A stretch of 64,000 nt of DNA from Lucinisca nassula. Its lineage: Eukaryota > Mollusca > Bivalvia > Lucinida > Lucinidae. Positions 23,191-33,869 of this stretch are shown piece by piece (position 1 is the stretch's first letter; every line of letters begins with the position of its first letter). The position numbers and the translations under genes were made by a program. Where the stretch lies: positions 80,641,817 through 80,705,816 of the forward strand of contig OY757026.1 of the NCBI GenBank assembly GCA_963580285.1. Direction: 5' to 3'. The notes under the pieces were generated by a model that worked only from the letters and a program-made list of their open reading frames with translations, ran no database searches and was not told the origin of the DNA.

Positions 23191-23557
23191 TTATTGTGAT
23201 AGTCATTGTGACAACTGTATTGGTCTTGTGACAGCTTTATACGTCATAGGGACAGCTGTATGAATCATAGTGGCAGCTTTATGAGTCATGGTGATAACTT
23301 TAGGAGTCAATGTGCTAGCTGTGTGAGTTGTGGTGATGGCTGTATAAGTCATATTAACACCAGTATGAGTAATGGGAATAGCTATAGGAGTAATGTTGGA
23401 AGCTGTTTAAATCCTGGTAATAGCTACCAGAGCCATGACAATAAATGAATGTGTCCCTGTGATAGTGATACATACATGTACCAGTCGTAGTGATTGCTGT
23501 AGTCGTCGCGGTGGCAGCGGTTTAAGTCATGGTGACAGCTCCGTGTGTGTGTGTGCG

Positions 23558-23645
23558 TGCGTGCTGGGGCATGTTTCGTCCCACCAACAGCTAAGATCAT
23601 ATAGAAACGGGACCTCGGTTTAAAGATTTATCCGAAAGTCTGCAG
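23558..23645 (-). mobile_element. SINE B 3' fragment
   Basis: TTTCGTCCCACCAACAGCTA, AACGGGACCTCGGTTTAAAG and TATCCGAAAGTCTGCAGAA match the body of SINE B in reverse complement. The head is missing. Confidence 0.8.
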
Positions 23646-23657
23646 AATAAAAAGCTG

Positions 23658-24060
23658 AAAGGTTGCCTTTGGAAATAAAGAACACATACAAGAACGAAAA
23701 TCGGAGACTCGGTTTTATTGAGTCTCTTCATACACAGCAATATAGTTTGCAAGGCTGCATACGCCTCCTACCACCGGCTTAAGCGATATTCGATTTTCAA
23801 ACGCAATGATCCCAGAGGCTAAGAAAATATAATCTGCACTATGATACAGGACGGGGAGACTTTTTACGGCCGCCACACGGCACTTGACACCAGCTGCAGT
23901 GAGGTAAGGGTTGCCTTTGGAAACAAATCAAATAAAAGAACGAAAATCGGAGACTCGGTTTTATTGAGTATCTTCAGAAACAGCAATATAGTTTGCAAGG
24001 CGTATGATCCCAAAAGAAAAGGAAATATAATCTGCACTAAGAAAATATGATCTGCCCAAA
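23658..24060 (-). repeat. ~248-bp tandem element (1.6 units) containing a retrozyme fragment
   Basis: GGTTGCCTTTGGAAA and GAACGAAAATCGGAGACTCG recur at 23,661 and 23,909. Between them, 23,800-23,885 matches the body of the 28,491 retrozyme (GATCCCAGAGGCTAAGAAAA ... CTTTTTACGGCCGCCACAC). The minus strand contains CTGAAGA followed by ACTC..GAGT, but no GAAA, so any ribozyme here is lost. Confidence 0.6.
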
Positions 24061-26079
24061 TCGAACCCAAGATACCTGTTTTTTTTCGCGGAGGCTTTAA
24101 TGGTGGTGACAGCTGAATGAGTCATGGTGATAACATTGTAAGTCATGGGGCTAGCTGTATTAGTCATGGGGACAGTTGTGTGAGCAATGGTGAGAGCTAT
24201 GCGAGTCATGCTGATAGCTGTATGCGTCATGATGACAGCTGTATGTGTCATTGCGACCGCTGTGTGAGACATGATGACACCTGAAGTAGTCATGGTGACA
24301 GTTGTAGGAGTCGTGAGGACAGCAGCTGTGTGCATCATGTTGATATGGACAGCTGTATGACCAATGGTTACAGCTGCACGAATCATAGTGACAGTACATG
24401 AGATAAAATGGCTGATGAAAGTGTTATGGGTCTTGGTGATAGCTGTATTTGAAATTAAGATATCGTTATAGTCATGCTGGTAACTGTATGAATCATGGTG
24501 ATGGTTGGAGAAGTCGTGGTGGTAGCTGCGTGAGTCACGGTTACAGCTGTATGAGTCATCTTAATAGCAGTATGAGTTATGGTAATAGCTACAAGAATCA
24601 TGGTGATAGATGTATGCTTGACTGCGATAGCTGTATTGGTCTTTCCTTTGTTGATCTGAATAGAGGTTTACGGGGCTTGCTGTATCAGTCATGGTGATAG
24701 CTATGTTGATCATGGTGGTCACAAAATGAGTCATTGTGACAGCTGTTTGATTCATGCTGATAGCTGTATGAGGCGTGAAGACAGCTTTAGGCATACTCAT
24801 GTTATTCAATCATGTTATTCAATGCATCAGGCATAGTGTAAGCTTAATGGCACCTGACGAAATATAAGCGATGCTTATAGCTGTATGAGCACGGAGTGAT
24901 GGCTGTATGAGTAACGGGGATAGCTGCATGAACCAAGATGACAGTTGTATTCATAATGGTGATAGCTGTAGTGATAACGGTTAGAGCTGCATGAATTATG
25001 GTGACAGTTGTAAGCGTCACGGTGAAATCTGTTGTCATGATGATAGCTGTGTAAGCCATGCTGACAGCCGTATGAGCCATTTTGAAAGGTGTATTAATTA
25101 TATTGACAGCTGTAGTAGTCATACTGAAGACAGCATTTGCCATGATGACAGATGTGTGAGTCATGGTATGTTTTTTGATGTTAACAGCTGAATTGGAAAT
25201 GGTGACAGCTGTATTGGTCATGGCAATAGCTTTAAAAGTCAAGGTGACATCTAAATGTTTAATAGTGGTATATGTATGTGTCTTAGTGAAAGATTAAAAA
25301 GGCGTGCTGATAGATATCAGAGTCATGGTAAAAGCTGTATGAGTTACGGTAATAGCTGTATGTGTCGTGGTGGCAGCTGTAAGGGTCATGTTGACAGCTG
25401 TATGAGTCATCGTGATGGCTGTATTAGTCATTATATGACTCGTCGTGGCAGCTGTATTAGTTATAGTGATCGCTGTATTAGACACGATAAAAGCTATATT
25501 AGTCTTGGTGAGAGGGATGCGAGCAATGGTGATAGCTGTATGAGTCATGGTGACAGCTTTAAGTGTCATGGGTACCATTGTAAGAGTCATGGTGACACAT
25601 GAAGTAATCATGGTGACAGCTGTAGAAGTCGTAAAGAAAGCCGTATGAGTCATGTTGACAGGCTTATAAGCGATGTTGATTGCTACATGAACAATGGTTA
25701 CAGCTGCATAATTTATGCTAATAGCTACAGGAGATATGACTGTTGAAAACGAAATAAGTTTTGATGGCAGCTATATATGAAATTAAGATATCCGAGTCAT
25801 TTTGGGCGCCGTATGATTCGTCTAGAAGTCGTGCTGATAGCTGTATGAGTCATGATAACAGCTGTATGTGTCATGGCGACCGCTGTATGAGACATGATGA
25901 CATCTGAAGAAGTCATGGTGGTAGCTGTAGGAGTCATGAGGAAAGCTATGTGAGTCATATTGATATGGACAGCTGTATGAGCAATGGTTCATAGTGACAA
26001 TACTGGAGATATGGCTGATGAAAGCGCAATGGGTCGTGGTGACAGTTGTATGTGAACTAGAGCTGTCAGTGAAACTGAC

Positions 26080-26823
26080 TAGGGCCCCGGCAGCGCTATC
26101 AGAGGAGTAGGAAAATGTTGATGTTAAAAAAGACGTTTTTTTTTCCTTTCACCTCTAAGTATGACCTTGACCTTTGAGGTACGGACCTGGGTCTTGCGCG
26201 TGACACACTGTCACATTATGGTTAATATTTCTGCTAAGTAATATTTAAATCCATCCAGGTATAAGAAAGTTATAGATTGGACACAATAAAAAAGACGCTT
26301 TTTTGACCTTTTATCTCTAAGTATGACCTTGACCTTTGAGGTACGGCTGTGGGTCTTGCGTGTGACACTTCGTCACATTATGGTTAACATTTCTGCCAAG
26401 TAATATTTAAATCCATCCAGGAATAATAACAAAGTTATTAATTGGACACAGGAAAGACCCTTTTTTGACCTTTAACCTCTAAGTATGACCTTGACCTTTG
26501 AGGTACGGACCTGAGTCTTGCGCGAAACACTCCATCACATTATGGTAAACATTTCTGCCAAGTAATATTTAAATCCATCCAGGAATAAGAAAGTTATGGA
26601 GGATAAAAAAATTTGTGGACGGACAGACGGACAGACGGACAGACAGACAGACAGACAGACGGACGGACAGAGTGATGCCAAGTAATATTTAAATCCATCC
26701 AGGAATAATAAAAAGTTATGGAGGATAAAAAAATTTGTGGACGGACAGACGGACGGACAGACAGACAGACGGACGGACAGAGTGATTACTATAGGGCACC
26801 CACACTTTCAGTGCGGGGCCCTA
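26080..26823. mobile_element. MITE-like element with TAGGGCCCCG terminal inverted repeats
   Basis: TAGGGCCCCG at the left end is mirrored by CGGGGCCCTA at the right. Inside are three ~180-bp direct repeats (CTCTAAGTATGACCTTGACC, AAGTAATATTTAAATCCATC) and two GGACGGACAGACAGAC tracts. No coding capacity. It interrupts a Sat2 unit (GTATGTGAA ... ATTAAGATATC). Confidence 0.65.
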
Positions 26824-26937
26824 ATTAAGATATCTGTATGAATCGTGGTGGTAGCTGTATGATTCATGGTGATAGTTATAGATGTCGTGGTGATAGCTGT
26901 GTGAGTCCTAGGGACAGCTGTATGAGTCATCTTAATA

Positions 26938-28221
26938 CGAGGGTAGGCTGGGAAGTTCTGAGCCTGACCAAGAAGCAGGCATCGAACAGCCATGAAATTT
27001 TGTATTCATTAAATCCAAGCCTTTATTTCTTGATTTGACTCAAATGAGTTCAAGTTTACCTGCAATAACGTAGAAATTATAGACTTTGAAAATTGATACT
27101 AACACGTTTTTGAGAAAATGGACAAAATCTGGCATCGTGGTGTCATCAAGTACCTCCATAAAAAGGGGTTAGCTCCTAAGGACATTCATACCAATATGGT
27201 TGCTACATTAGGGAATGATGCTCCTTCGTATGCAACCGTAAAAAGGTGGGCAGGAAATTTTAAGATGGGCAAGGACAGCCTTGAAGATGATGACCGGTGT
27301 GGACGACCCACGACGGCAACAACTGAGGAAACCATCAGCCAAGAGCACACGGCCGTGATGGATGACAGGCGTTTAACTGTGAATCAGTAAGCTAACACTG
27401 TTGGCATCTCCCGTGAACGAGTAGAGAACATTCTACACAGTGAGTTAGGAATGTCGAAGGTTTCCGCCAGATGGGTGCCACGGCTTTTGACGCCTGACCA
27501 GACTGAACCTGTCACAAGCCAACTTGGCTATTTTTGAAGCATACCAAGATGGTTTTCTTGACCGTTTTGTCACTCAGGATGAGTGTTGGGTTCATCACTT
27601 TGAGTCAAAGACCAAAAGACAATCCATGCAATGGAAGCACCCTGGCTCACCCCCTCCAAAGAAGGCAAAGGTCGTCTCCTCTGCAGGGAAGGTGATGACA
27701 TCAGTGTTCTGGGATGCCAAGCGTATAATATTCATAGATTACATTCAAAAGGGCAGACCAATTAATGGGGAGTATTATGCAGATCTGCTAAAACAAATGC
27801 GAAAAGCAATTAAGGCTAAACGACCCGGAAAATTGACAAAAGGGGTCTTGTTCCAACAGGACAATGCGCCTGCTCAGAAATCGGTTGTCGCAATGGCTGC
27901 TGTGCATGACTGTGGCTTCACACTTGTCGATCACCCTCCGTATTCACCTGATCTAGCTCCATCAGATTATTTCCTGTTTCCAAACATGAAAACGCACTTG
28001 ACTGGGCAGTATTATCGGTCAGACGAGGAGGTGATAGCTACTGTGGAGGAGTTTTTCAGGGATCAAGATGAGACCTTCTATACCACTGGGATCCAAGGAC
28101 TCCAGCATCGCTGGAGGAAGCGTGTGGACAGGAAGGGAGACTATGTTGAAAAATAAGGCACTTTCAGCATGGACAAACCATTGGATCTTGGTCAGGCTCA
28201 GAACTTTTTAGCCTACCCTCG
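26938..28221 (+). mobile_element. Mariner transposon, full length, with TIRs and TA TSD
   Basis: A 1,284-bp element bounded by TA at 26,936-26,937 and 28,222-28,223. Left TIR 26,938-26,974 begins CGAGGGTAGGCT and continues AAGTTCTGAGCCTGACCAAG; the right TIR 28,186-28,221 is its inverse with three adjacent substitutions. The length and ~37-bp TIRs fit the Tc1/mariner superfamily, mariner branch. It inserted into a Sat2 unit. Confidence 0.95.
27118..28156 (+). pseudogene. Mariner transposase (DD34D), one stop and one frameshift
   Basis: The enzyme would bind the TIRs and cut and paste the element. The 5' part (27,118-27,387) encodes the helix-turn-helix DNA-binding region ending at GRPTTATTEE. 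A TAA at 27,388-27,390 interrupts it, then the frame continues (ANTVGISRERVENILHSELG) until a frameshift near 27,505. From 27,524 the catalytic domain is open to 28,156: first Asp in TQDECW, second in QQDNAPAQ, third in YSPDLAPSDYF. Thirty-four residues separate the second and third Asp, the mariner DD34D signature. The usual TGDE and HDNA residues are TQDE and QDNA here. With only two lesions this copy is fairly young, but it cannot make full transposase. Confidence 0.93.
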
Positions 28222-28601
28222 TAGCTGTATGAGTTACGGTAATAGCTACAACCCTCATGGTGATAGCTGTATGAGTGATTGAGATAGCTGTATTGGTTTT
28301 TTGTTTGTTTGTTTGAATAGAGGTTTAACGTCCCCGTCAACACTATTTAGGTCATTTTCGAGACGTTGCTTTCAATTTTGAGGGCCTTTACCCGACATTG
28401 AGATGAAATGAAATCGCATGCCCTGCCGCCCTATGAAACCAAAAGGTTTATATGCATGAACGGTCCGACTCGCACCACTTTGCCTGAACAGGGAATGTGT
28501 GGCGGCGGTAAAACGTCTCCCTGCCCTACATCATAGTGTAGATTATATTTTCTTGTCCTTTGGGATCATTGATTCCATTGTGGAATTTTGAAAATATCTG
28601 A

Positions 28602-28647
28602 GGGTCACTGATGAGGCCTTATTGGCCGAAACTAGCTAGTCTGGCCC
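28602..28647 (+). ncRNA. Hammerhead ribozyme, intact (retrozyme unit 1)
   Basis: Stem I GGGUCA (28,602-28,607) pairs with UGGCCC (28,642-28,647), six pairs with one G-U. Core CUGAUGA is 28,608-28,614. Stem II is GGCC-UUAUU-GGCC (28,615-28,627), a perfect 4 bp. GAA follows, then stem III ACUA-GC-UAGU (28,631-28,640), a perfect 4 bp with a two-base loop. C28,641 is the predicted cleavage-site base after U, satisfying the UH rule. All invariant core residues are present. Confidence 0.93.
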
Positions 28648-28862
28648 AGAAAACATGTACACTCCATATTTTTCACTTTTGTGGTGTAGTCTTTGCTTCC
28701 AAAGGATAACCCTTTTATAGAACATATTTAACTTCACTACAGCTGGTGTGTGGGAATGTGTGGCGGCGGTAAAACGTCTCCCTGCCCTACATCATAGTGT
28801 AGATTATATTTTCTTGTCCTTTGGGATCATTGATTCCATTGTGGAATTTTGAAAATATCTGA

Positions 28863-28908
28863 GGGTCACTGATGAGGCCTTACTGGCCGAAACTAGCTAG
28901 TCTGGCCC
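28863..28908 (+). ncRNA. Hammerhead ribozyme, intact (retrozyme unit 2)
   Basis: Same structure as unit 1, exactly 261 bp downstream. CUGAUGA 28,869-28,875, stem II GGCC-UUACU-GGCC, GAA 28,889-28,891, stem III ACUA-GC-UAGU, cleavage-site base C28,902, stem I 3' strand UGGCCC. Only the stem II loop differs (UUACU for UUAUU). Cleavage at both sites would release a 261-nt RNA. Confidence 0.93.
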
Positions 28909-30659
28909 AGAAAACATGTACACTCCATATTTTTCACTTTTGTGGTGTAGTCTTTGCTTCCAAAGGATAACCCTTTTATAGAACATATTAGACCTATGCT
29001 GTATACTAGTACTCGAGTGCGGTCGGTTTCAGCTATGCGTGGAAACACTTTGCATATTAATTTAATTCTCCAAGTCCCGATGGGCTGGAGCTTGCTGTAT
29101 TGGTGATGGTGATAGCTATATGGCTCATGGTGGTCACTGAATGAGTGATTGTGACAGCTGTTCGAGTCATCCTGATAGCTGTATGAGGCATGAAGACAGC
29201 TTTAGACGTAGTCATCTGGTTCATTGTTACAGCTGTATTAGACATAGTGTTTGCAGTATGAACCCTGTCGACAGCAATATGTGCGAAGCTTTAAGCTGTA
29301 TGAGCACAGAGTGATGGCTGTATGAGTCACGGAGATAGCTGTACGAGCTGTGGTGACAGCTGTATTCGTCATGGTGATAGCTGTCGGGATCACGATTAGA
29401 GCTGCATGAATTTTGGTGACAGTTGTAAGAGTCTCTGTGAAAGCTGTAAGCATTGGCGATAGCTGTATAAGCCATACTGACGGTGGTTTATGCCATTTTT
29501 AAAGATGCATTAGTCATATTGATAGCTGTAGTAGTTATACTGACAACAGCAGTAGTCATGATGATAGATAAGTGAGTCATGGTGATAGCTGTATGAGTAG
29601 TGTTAATAGCTGTATTGGTCATGGTTACAGTCGCTTAGGTCATGACGATAGCTTTAAAAGTCAAGGTAACACCTGAATGAGTAAAGGTGGTAGCTATATG
29701 TGTCTTGGTGAAAGCTTTAAAAGTCGTGCTGATAGATATCCGAGTCATGGTAATAGCTGCATGAGTTATGGTAATAGCTGTTTGTGTCGTGTTGACATCT
29801 GTATGAGTTATCGTGATGGCTGTATTAGTCATGATATGGATCGTCGTGGCAGCTGTATTAGTTATTGTGATCGCTGTATTAGACATGATGAAAGCTATAT
29901 AAGTCCTAGTGGAAGGGATGCGAGTCTCGGTGGTAGCTCTATGAGTCATGGTGACAAGGTGTCATGGTTATCTTCGTAAGATTCATGCTCACACCTGAAG
30001 TAGTGATTGTGAGAGCTATAGAAGTCCTAAAGAAAGCTGTGTGAGTCATGTTGACAGCCTTATAGGTGATGGTGACAGCTGTATGAACAATGGTTAGAGC
30101 TGTAAAATCCATGCTGATAGTTATAGGAGATATGACTGATGAAAAAGGAATAAGTCTTGGTGGCAGCTGTATATGAAATTAAGATATCCAAGACATTGTG
30201 GGCGCTGTATGATTCATGGTGATGGCTATAGAAGTCGTGGTGATAACTGTATGAGTTATGGTGACAGTTGTGTGAGTGTCCTAATTGCTGTATGAGTCAT
30301 TGCAATAGCTACAGAAGACATAGTGTATGAGAGACTTTGTGACAGCTGTATGGGTCATTGTGATAGCTGTATGAGCTTTGGAGACAGCTGTAGGTGTAGG
30401 TGAAGGCTCAATGACCAATGACGGCAGCTATATGAGTCAAGCATATAGCTGTATGAGACATACTTATGGCTGTAAGAGTCACGGAGACAGATGTATGTGC
30501 AAGGGTGACAGCTGCTTTCGTCACGGTGATAGCTGTAGGATTCACGCTTAGAGATACATAAATCATGATGACAGTTATATGAGCCATTGTGATAGCTTTG
30601 GGATTCATGGTGAATTCGGTAGGAATGAAGGTATTAACTGTGTGAGTCATCTTGATAAT

Positions 30660-31140
30660 TCTATTATTTATAAATGAAATACTGAATGCAATATCAGTGT
30701 TATCACACACTGCAAAGCATACATGGCATACACTATATATATGAAATAATAGCATAGTAAATCAGTGACATGTGTATGTGCAACCAATTAGCACAGAAAG
30801 ATCATTTAAACTACAATGGGCCAAAGTTTGAAGCTGTTTGTTTTGGTTTAATGGCAAAGTAATGATGGCGTCTTATCGATGAACGTTCGTACATGACTTG
30901 TGCGATGCGCATAAGTTTGAATGTCATGTACAACACGAGATTTTGTTGGAAATATTGATTATCAATTAAGGGCAATAACTCCATCATGGATGACTGTAAC
31001 AGGAAAAGAATTGGACTTCTACAAACTTAGACGTTTGGGAAAAACGGACATAGGCATATTTTATGACAGACAGCAATATAAGACCCGGTATTCCAAATCA
31101 AAAACTGTTTACTTTTTATTGCCTCTGAGTATATTTAAAA
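30660..31140. other. Non-satellite interval in Sat2
   Basis: Contains GAAATACTGA..CAATATCAGTG..CATTGCAAAGCATA-type DNA that reappears split around the repeat C at 33,290-33,735, so this interval shows the pre-insertion state of that site. No gene recognised. Confidence 0.6.
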
Positions 31141-33289
31141 TAATACCTATATGAATCCTAGTGATAGATTTATTAGTCATCGTCATACATGTATGAGTCA
31201 TACTGACAGCTGTTGCAGTCATGGTGACAGTTGTAGTAGTCATGGTGGCAGCTGTAGGAGTAATGATGATAGCTGTGTGAGTCATGATGACAGGTGTAAA
31301 AGTGATATTAACAGCTATATTGGTCATGATGACAGCTGTATAGGTCATGGCGGTAGTTATAGGTGTCATGTTAACAGCTGTACAAGTCATGACAGTAGCA
31401 ATAAGAGCCTTGGTAAAAGCTACAGAAGTCGTGCTGATAGATATAGGCGTCATGGTGACAGATGTATGGTTATAGCTATGTAGGTCATGGTGACAACTGC
31501 ATGAGTCAGCTGTATGAGCCATCATGATAGCTGTATAAGTAATGTTATGAGTCTTCGTTAGAGCTGTATTAGTCGATGTGATAGCTGTATTAGTCATTGT
31601 TATAGCTATATGATAAGTAATTGTGAAAGCTTTATGAGTCATTGTGTCAACTGTATAAGCCATGGTACCAGCTGAATGCATCATCGTGACAGCCGTATGA
31701 GCTAAGATGACTGCTGTTTGATTTACGGTGTTGTATAATGGTAGTAGTCATTAGCTTCATGGGTTTTGCTGACAACTGTTTGAGGCGTCGTCACAGCTGT
31801 AGGAGCCACGCCGTCTGCAACTCGTGACAACATGATGAGTCATGGTTACAGAAGTACGAGTCATTGTGACAGCTGTATTGGTCAGTGTGACAGTTGTGTG
31901 AGTCATAGCATGGGTAAACGAGTCAAAGTGACAGGGAGTGATATGTGATAGAGTCATGATGACAGGTGTATGAGTCATAATGATAGTTGTGTGTGTTAGT
32001 GATAGCCGTATGAGTCATCATGACATGTGTATGGGGCGAGGTGATACCTGTATATTTCACGGTGACAGCTAAATCAGTCATGGTGATAGCTGTATGCATC
32101 ATGGTAGTGGTAGTCATGGTCATGGCTGTATATGAGTCGTGATTTGTGACAGATGTATTAGCCATCATGTCATGCAGCTGTATGAATCATCGCGACAGCT
32201 GTTCGAGCCATGATACATGCCGATAGCTGTATGAAGCATGTTGATATCTGTATATGAGTCATGGTTAAAGATGTACGGATCATGGTGACTGCTGTGTGTG
32301 CCATGTTAACTGTTCTATGAGTAATGGTGACAGCTGAAAGGCATCGTGACAGTCCTATGAGTCGTCGTGACAGGTATATGAACAATGGTTACAGTCGCAT
32401 AATTCATGCTGAGAGCTATAGGATATACATGTATGACTGTTGCAAACGGAATATATCTTGGTGGCAGTTGTATTTGAAATTAAGATATCCGAGTCATTGT
32501 GGGCGCTGTATGATTCCTGGTGATAGCTGTAGATGTCGTCCTGATAGCTGAATGAATTATGGTGACAGCTGTGTGAGTGATCAAATTGCTGTATGAGTCA
32601 ATGCAATAGCTACAGGATACATGGTGGTAGATGTTTGCTGTATTCATGGTAATAGCTGAATAGGCCATGGCAATCGCTGTATTAGTAATGGTGGCAGCAA
32701 TATGAGTCGTGGTGATTGCTGTAAGAACCACAGAGACAGCTGGAAGAGCCATGATAATAGCTATATGAGTTATGCTGGCAGCACTATGATAGTGTTGTCA
32801 GCATACGTCATGGCGATAGCTGTTTGAGTGATGATGACGGCTTAATCAGTCACGCTGGCAGCAGTTCGAGTCATGATGATAGTTGTACGAGTCATGGAGA
32901 CAGTTGTATGAGCCATGGTTACAACTGTATTAGTCATATTTGCAGCTCTATGGGTCATTGCGACAGCTGTATGGACCTTGGAGACAGCTGTAGGTGTCAC
33001 GGTGAATGCTCAATGACCCATGACGACAGCTATATGTATGAGTCATGCTTATAGCCGTACGAGACATACTGATGGTTGTATGAATCACGGAGACAGATGT
33101 ATGTGCCGTGGTGACAGCTGCTTTCCTCAAGGTGATAGTTGTAGGAATCACGCTTAGAGATGCGTGAATCATGATGACAGTTATATGAGCCATTGTGATA
33201 GCTGTGAGATTCATTGTTAAAGCTGTAGGAATGGAGGTATTAGCTGTGTGAGTCATGTTGATAGTTTTATCATTTATCAATGAAATACT

Positions 33290-33735
33290 GATTTACGGTG
33301 TCGTATAAGTCATCTATGTAGTTTTTTATTTGTATGTTCTCGGAGGTGTTACACTGATGAGTTAGGAAGCCTTCATGTGGACTAAACAAAATTAGTGTAT
33401 ACCGCGACAGAGGTAAGGGCGAGGATTATGTAAAATCGGTTAAAGCCCCCCCCCCCCAGTGGAATTCTTTCCACTGATCGTTCCAAGGCGGTTCTTCTGT
33501 GGCGGTTTATTTATGTTGTTGTTTGTTACTTACTGTGTGTATCACTTGTGTCTTTTTATTTTAGATGGCCATTTGGCCATTTTGTGGGAAAGTAACTGTC
33601 CTTATGGCCTTCCTTTGTTTAGGTTTCCACTTTTGTCTGGTCGCTTCATGTTTGTGTTTCTTTCCCTTTGTTGTCTTTGGTGGGTGGAGTAAGTTAATTG
33701 TATCGATTCCTGATCTTTGTTTTACTTCTACTTTA
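33290..33735 (+). repeat. Repeat C copy
   Basis: Contains GTTCTCGGAGGTGTTACACTGATG, CGACAGAGGTAAGGGCGAGG, a 14-base C run, CGTTCCAAGGCGGTTCTTCT, and ends TTTGTTTTACTTCTACTTTA. Flanks match the uninterrupted sequence near 30,675-30,740, confirming insertion into a duplicated Sat2 neighbour. Confidence 0.85.
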
Positions 33736-33869
33736 CAATATCAGTGGTACCATACATTGCAAAGCATATATGACACACACAATATATATGAAAAATAACA
33801 GGACTCTTGCATTATCAGGGGTAGTCCTAGGAAGATAAATGAATATGGGGTGCCGAATTACTATTTAAT

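Larger units (their letters stand above)
28491..28990 (+). mobile_element. Retrozyme-like element: tandem dimer, each unit with a hammerhead
   Basis: Two direct units of 261 bp, the second cut ~22 bp short: GGGAATGTGTGGCGGCGGTA begins at 28,491 and 28,752. The units differ by only a few substitutions. Each holds one hammerhead. The element has no coding capacity, and its ends fall inside SINE A. Its architecture (short non-coding tandem units, each with a type I hammerhead with a tiny stem III) is that of retrozymes and related small circular-RNA retroelements reported in animals. Expected life cycle: transcription of the multimer, self-cleavage to unit-length RNA, circularisation, and reverse transcription by a LINE or PLE enzyme in trans. 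Confidence 0.85.
28298..29093 (-). mobile_element. SINE A interrupted by a retrozyme dimer
   Basis: GAGGTTTAACGTCCCCGTCA and GACATTGAGATGAAATGAAA match SINE A (left part 28,298-28,490). The rest (CTAGTACTCGAGTGCGGTCG, GCTATGCGTGGAAACA) resumes at about 28,991. GCTGTATTGGT is duplicated at 28,287-28,297 and 29,094-29,104. The ~500 bp between the halves is the hammerhead element. Confidence 0.82.
22305..33285 (+). repeat. Sat2: 21-bp minisatellite with kilobase-scale higher-order structure
   Basis: Units approximate GTGAYAGCTGTATGAGTCAT + G. Because 21 is a multiple of three, all frames stay open for long stretches and translate as SHGDSCM on one strand and MTHTAVT on the other; none is a gene. 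The GTGACAGCTGT half matches Sat1. Diagnostic blocks recur: GTCTTAGTGAAAG..GTGCTGATAGATATC near 25,285 and 29,700, and AATTAAGATATC..GTGGGCGC near 25,775, 30,178 and 32,475. Insertions include two retrozymes, a MITE, a mariner and a SINE. Confidence 0.93.

Noticed and set aside
3000..33000. CRISPR-like array, because of short regularly spaced repeats
   Set aside because: Units are contiguous and diverged, with no unique spacers of constant length, no cas genes and a eukaryotic context.
22518..33280. Dozens of 60-190-codon open frames with MTHTAV or SHGDSCM repeats on both strands
   Set aside because: The 21-bp unit keeps all frames open by arithmetic. Both strands are equally open, units decay without frame preservation, and there is no start context or codon bias.
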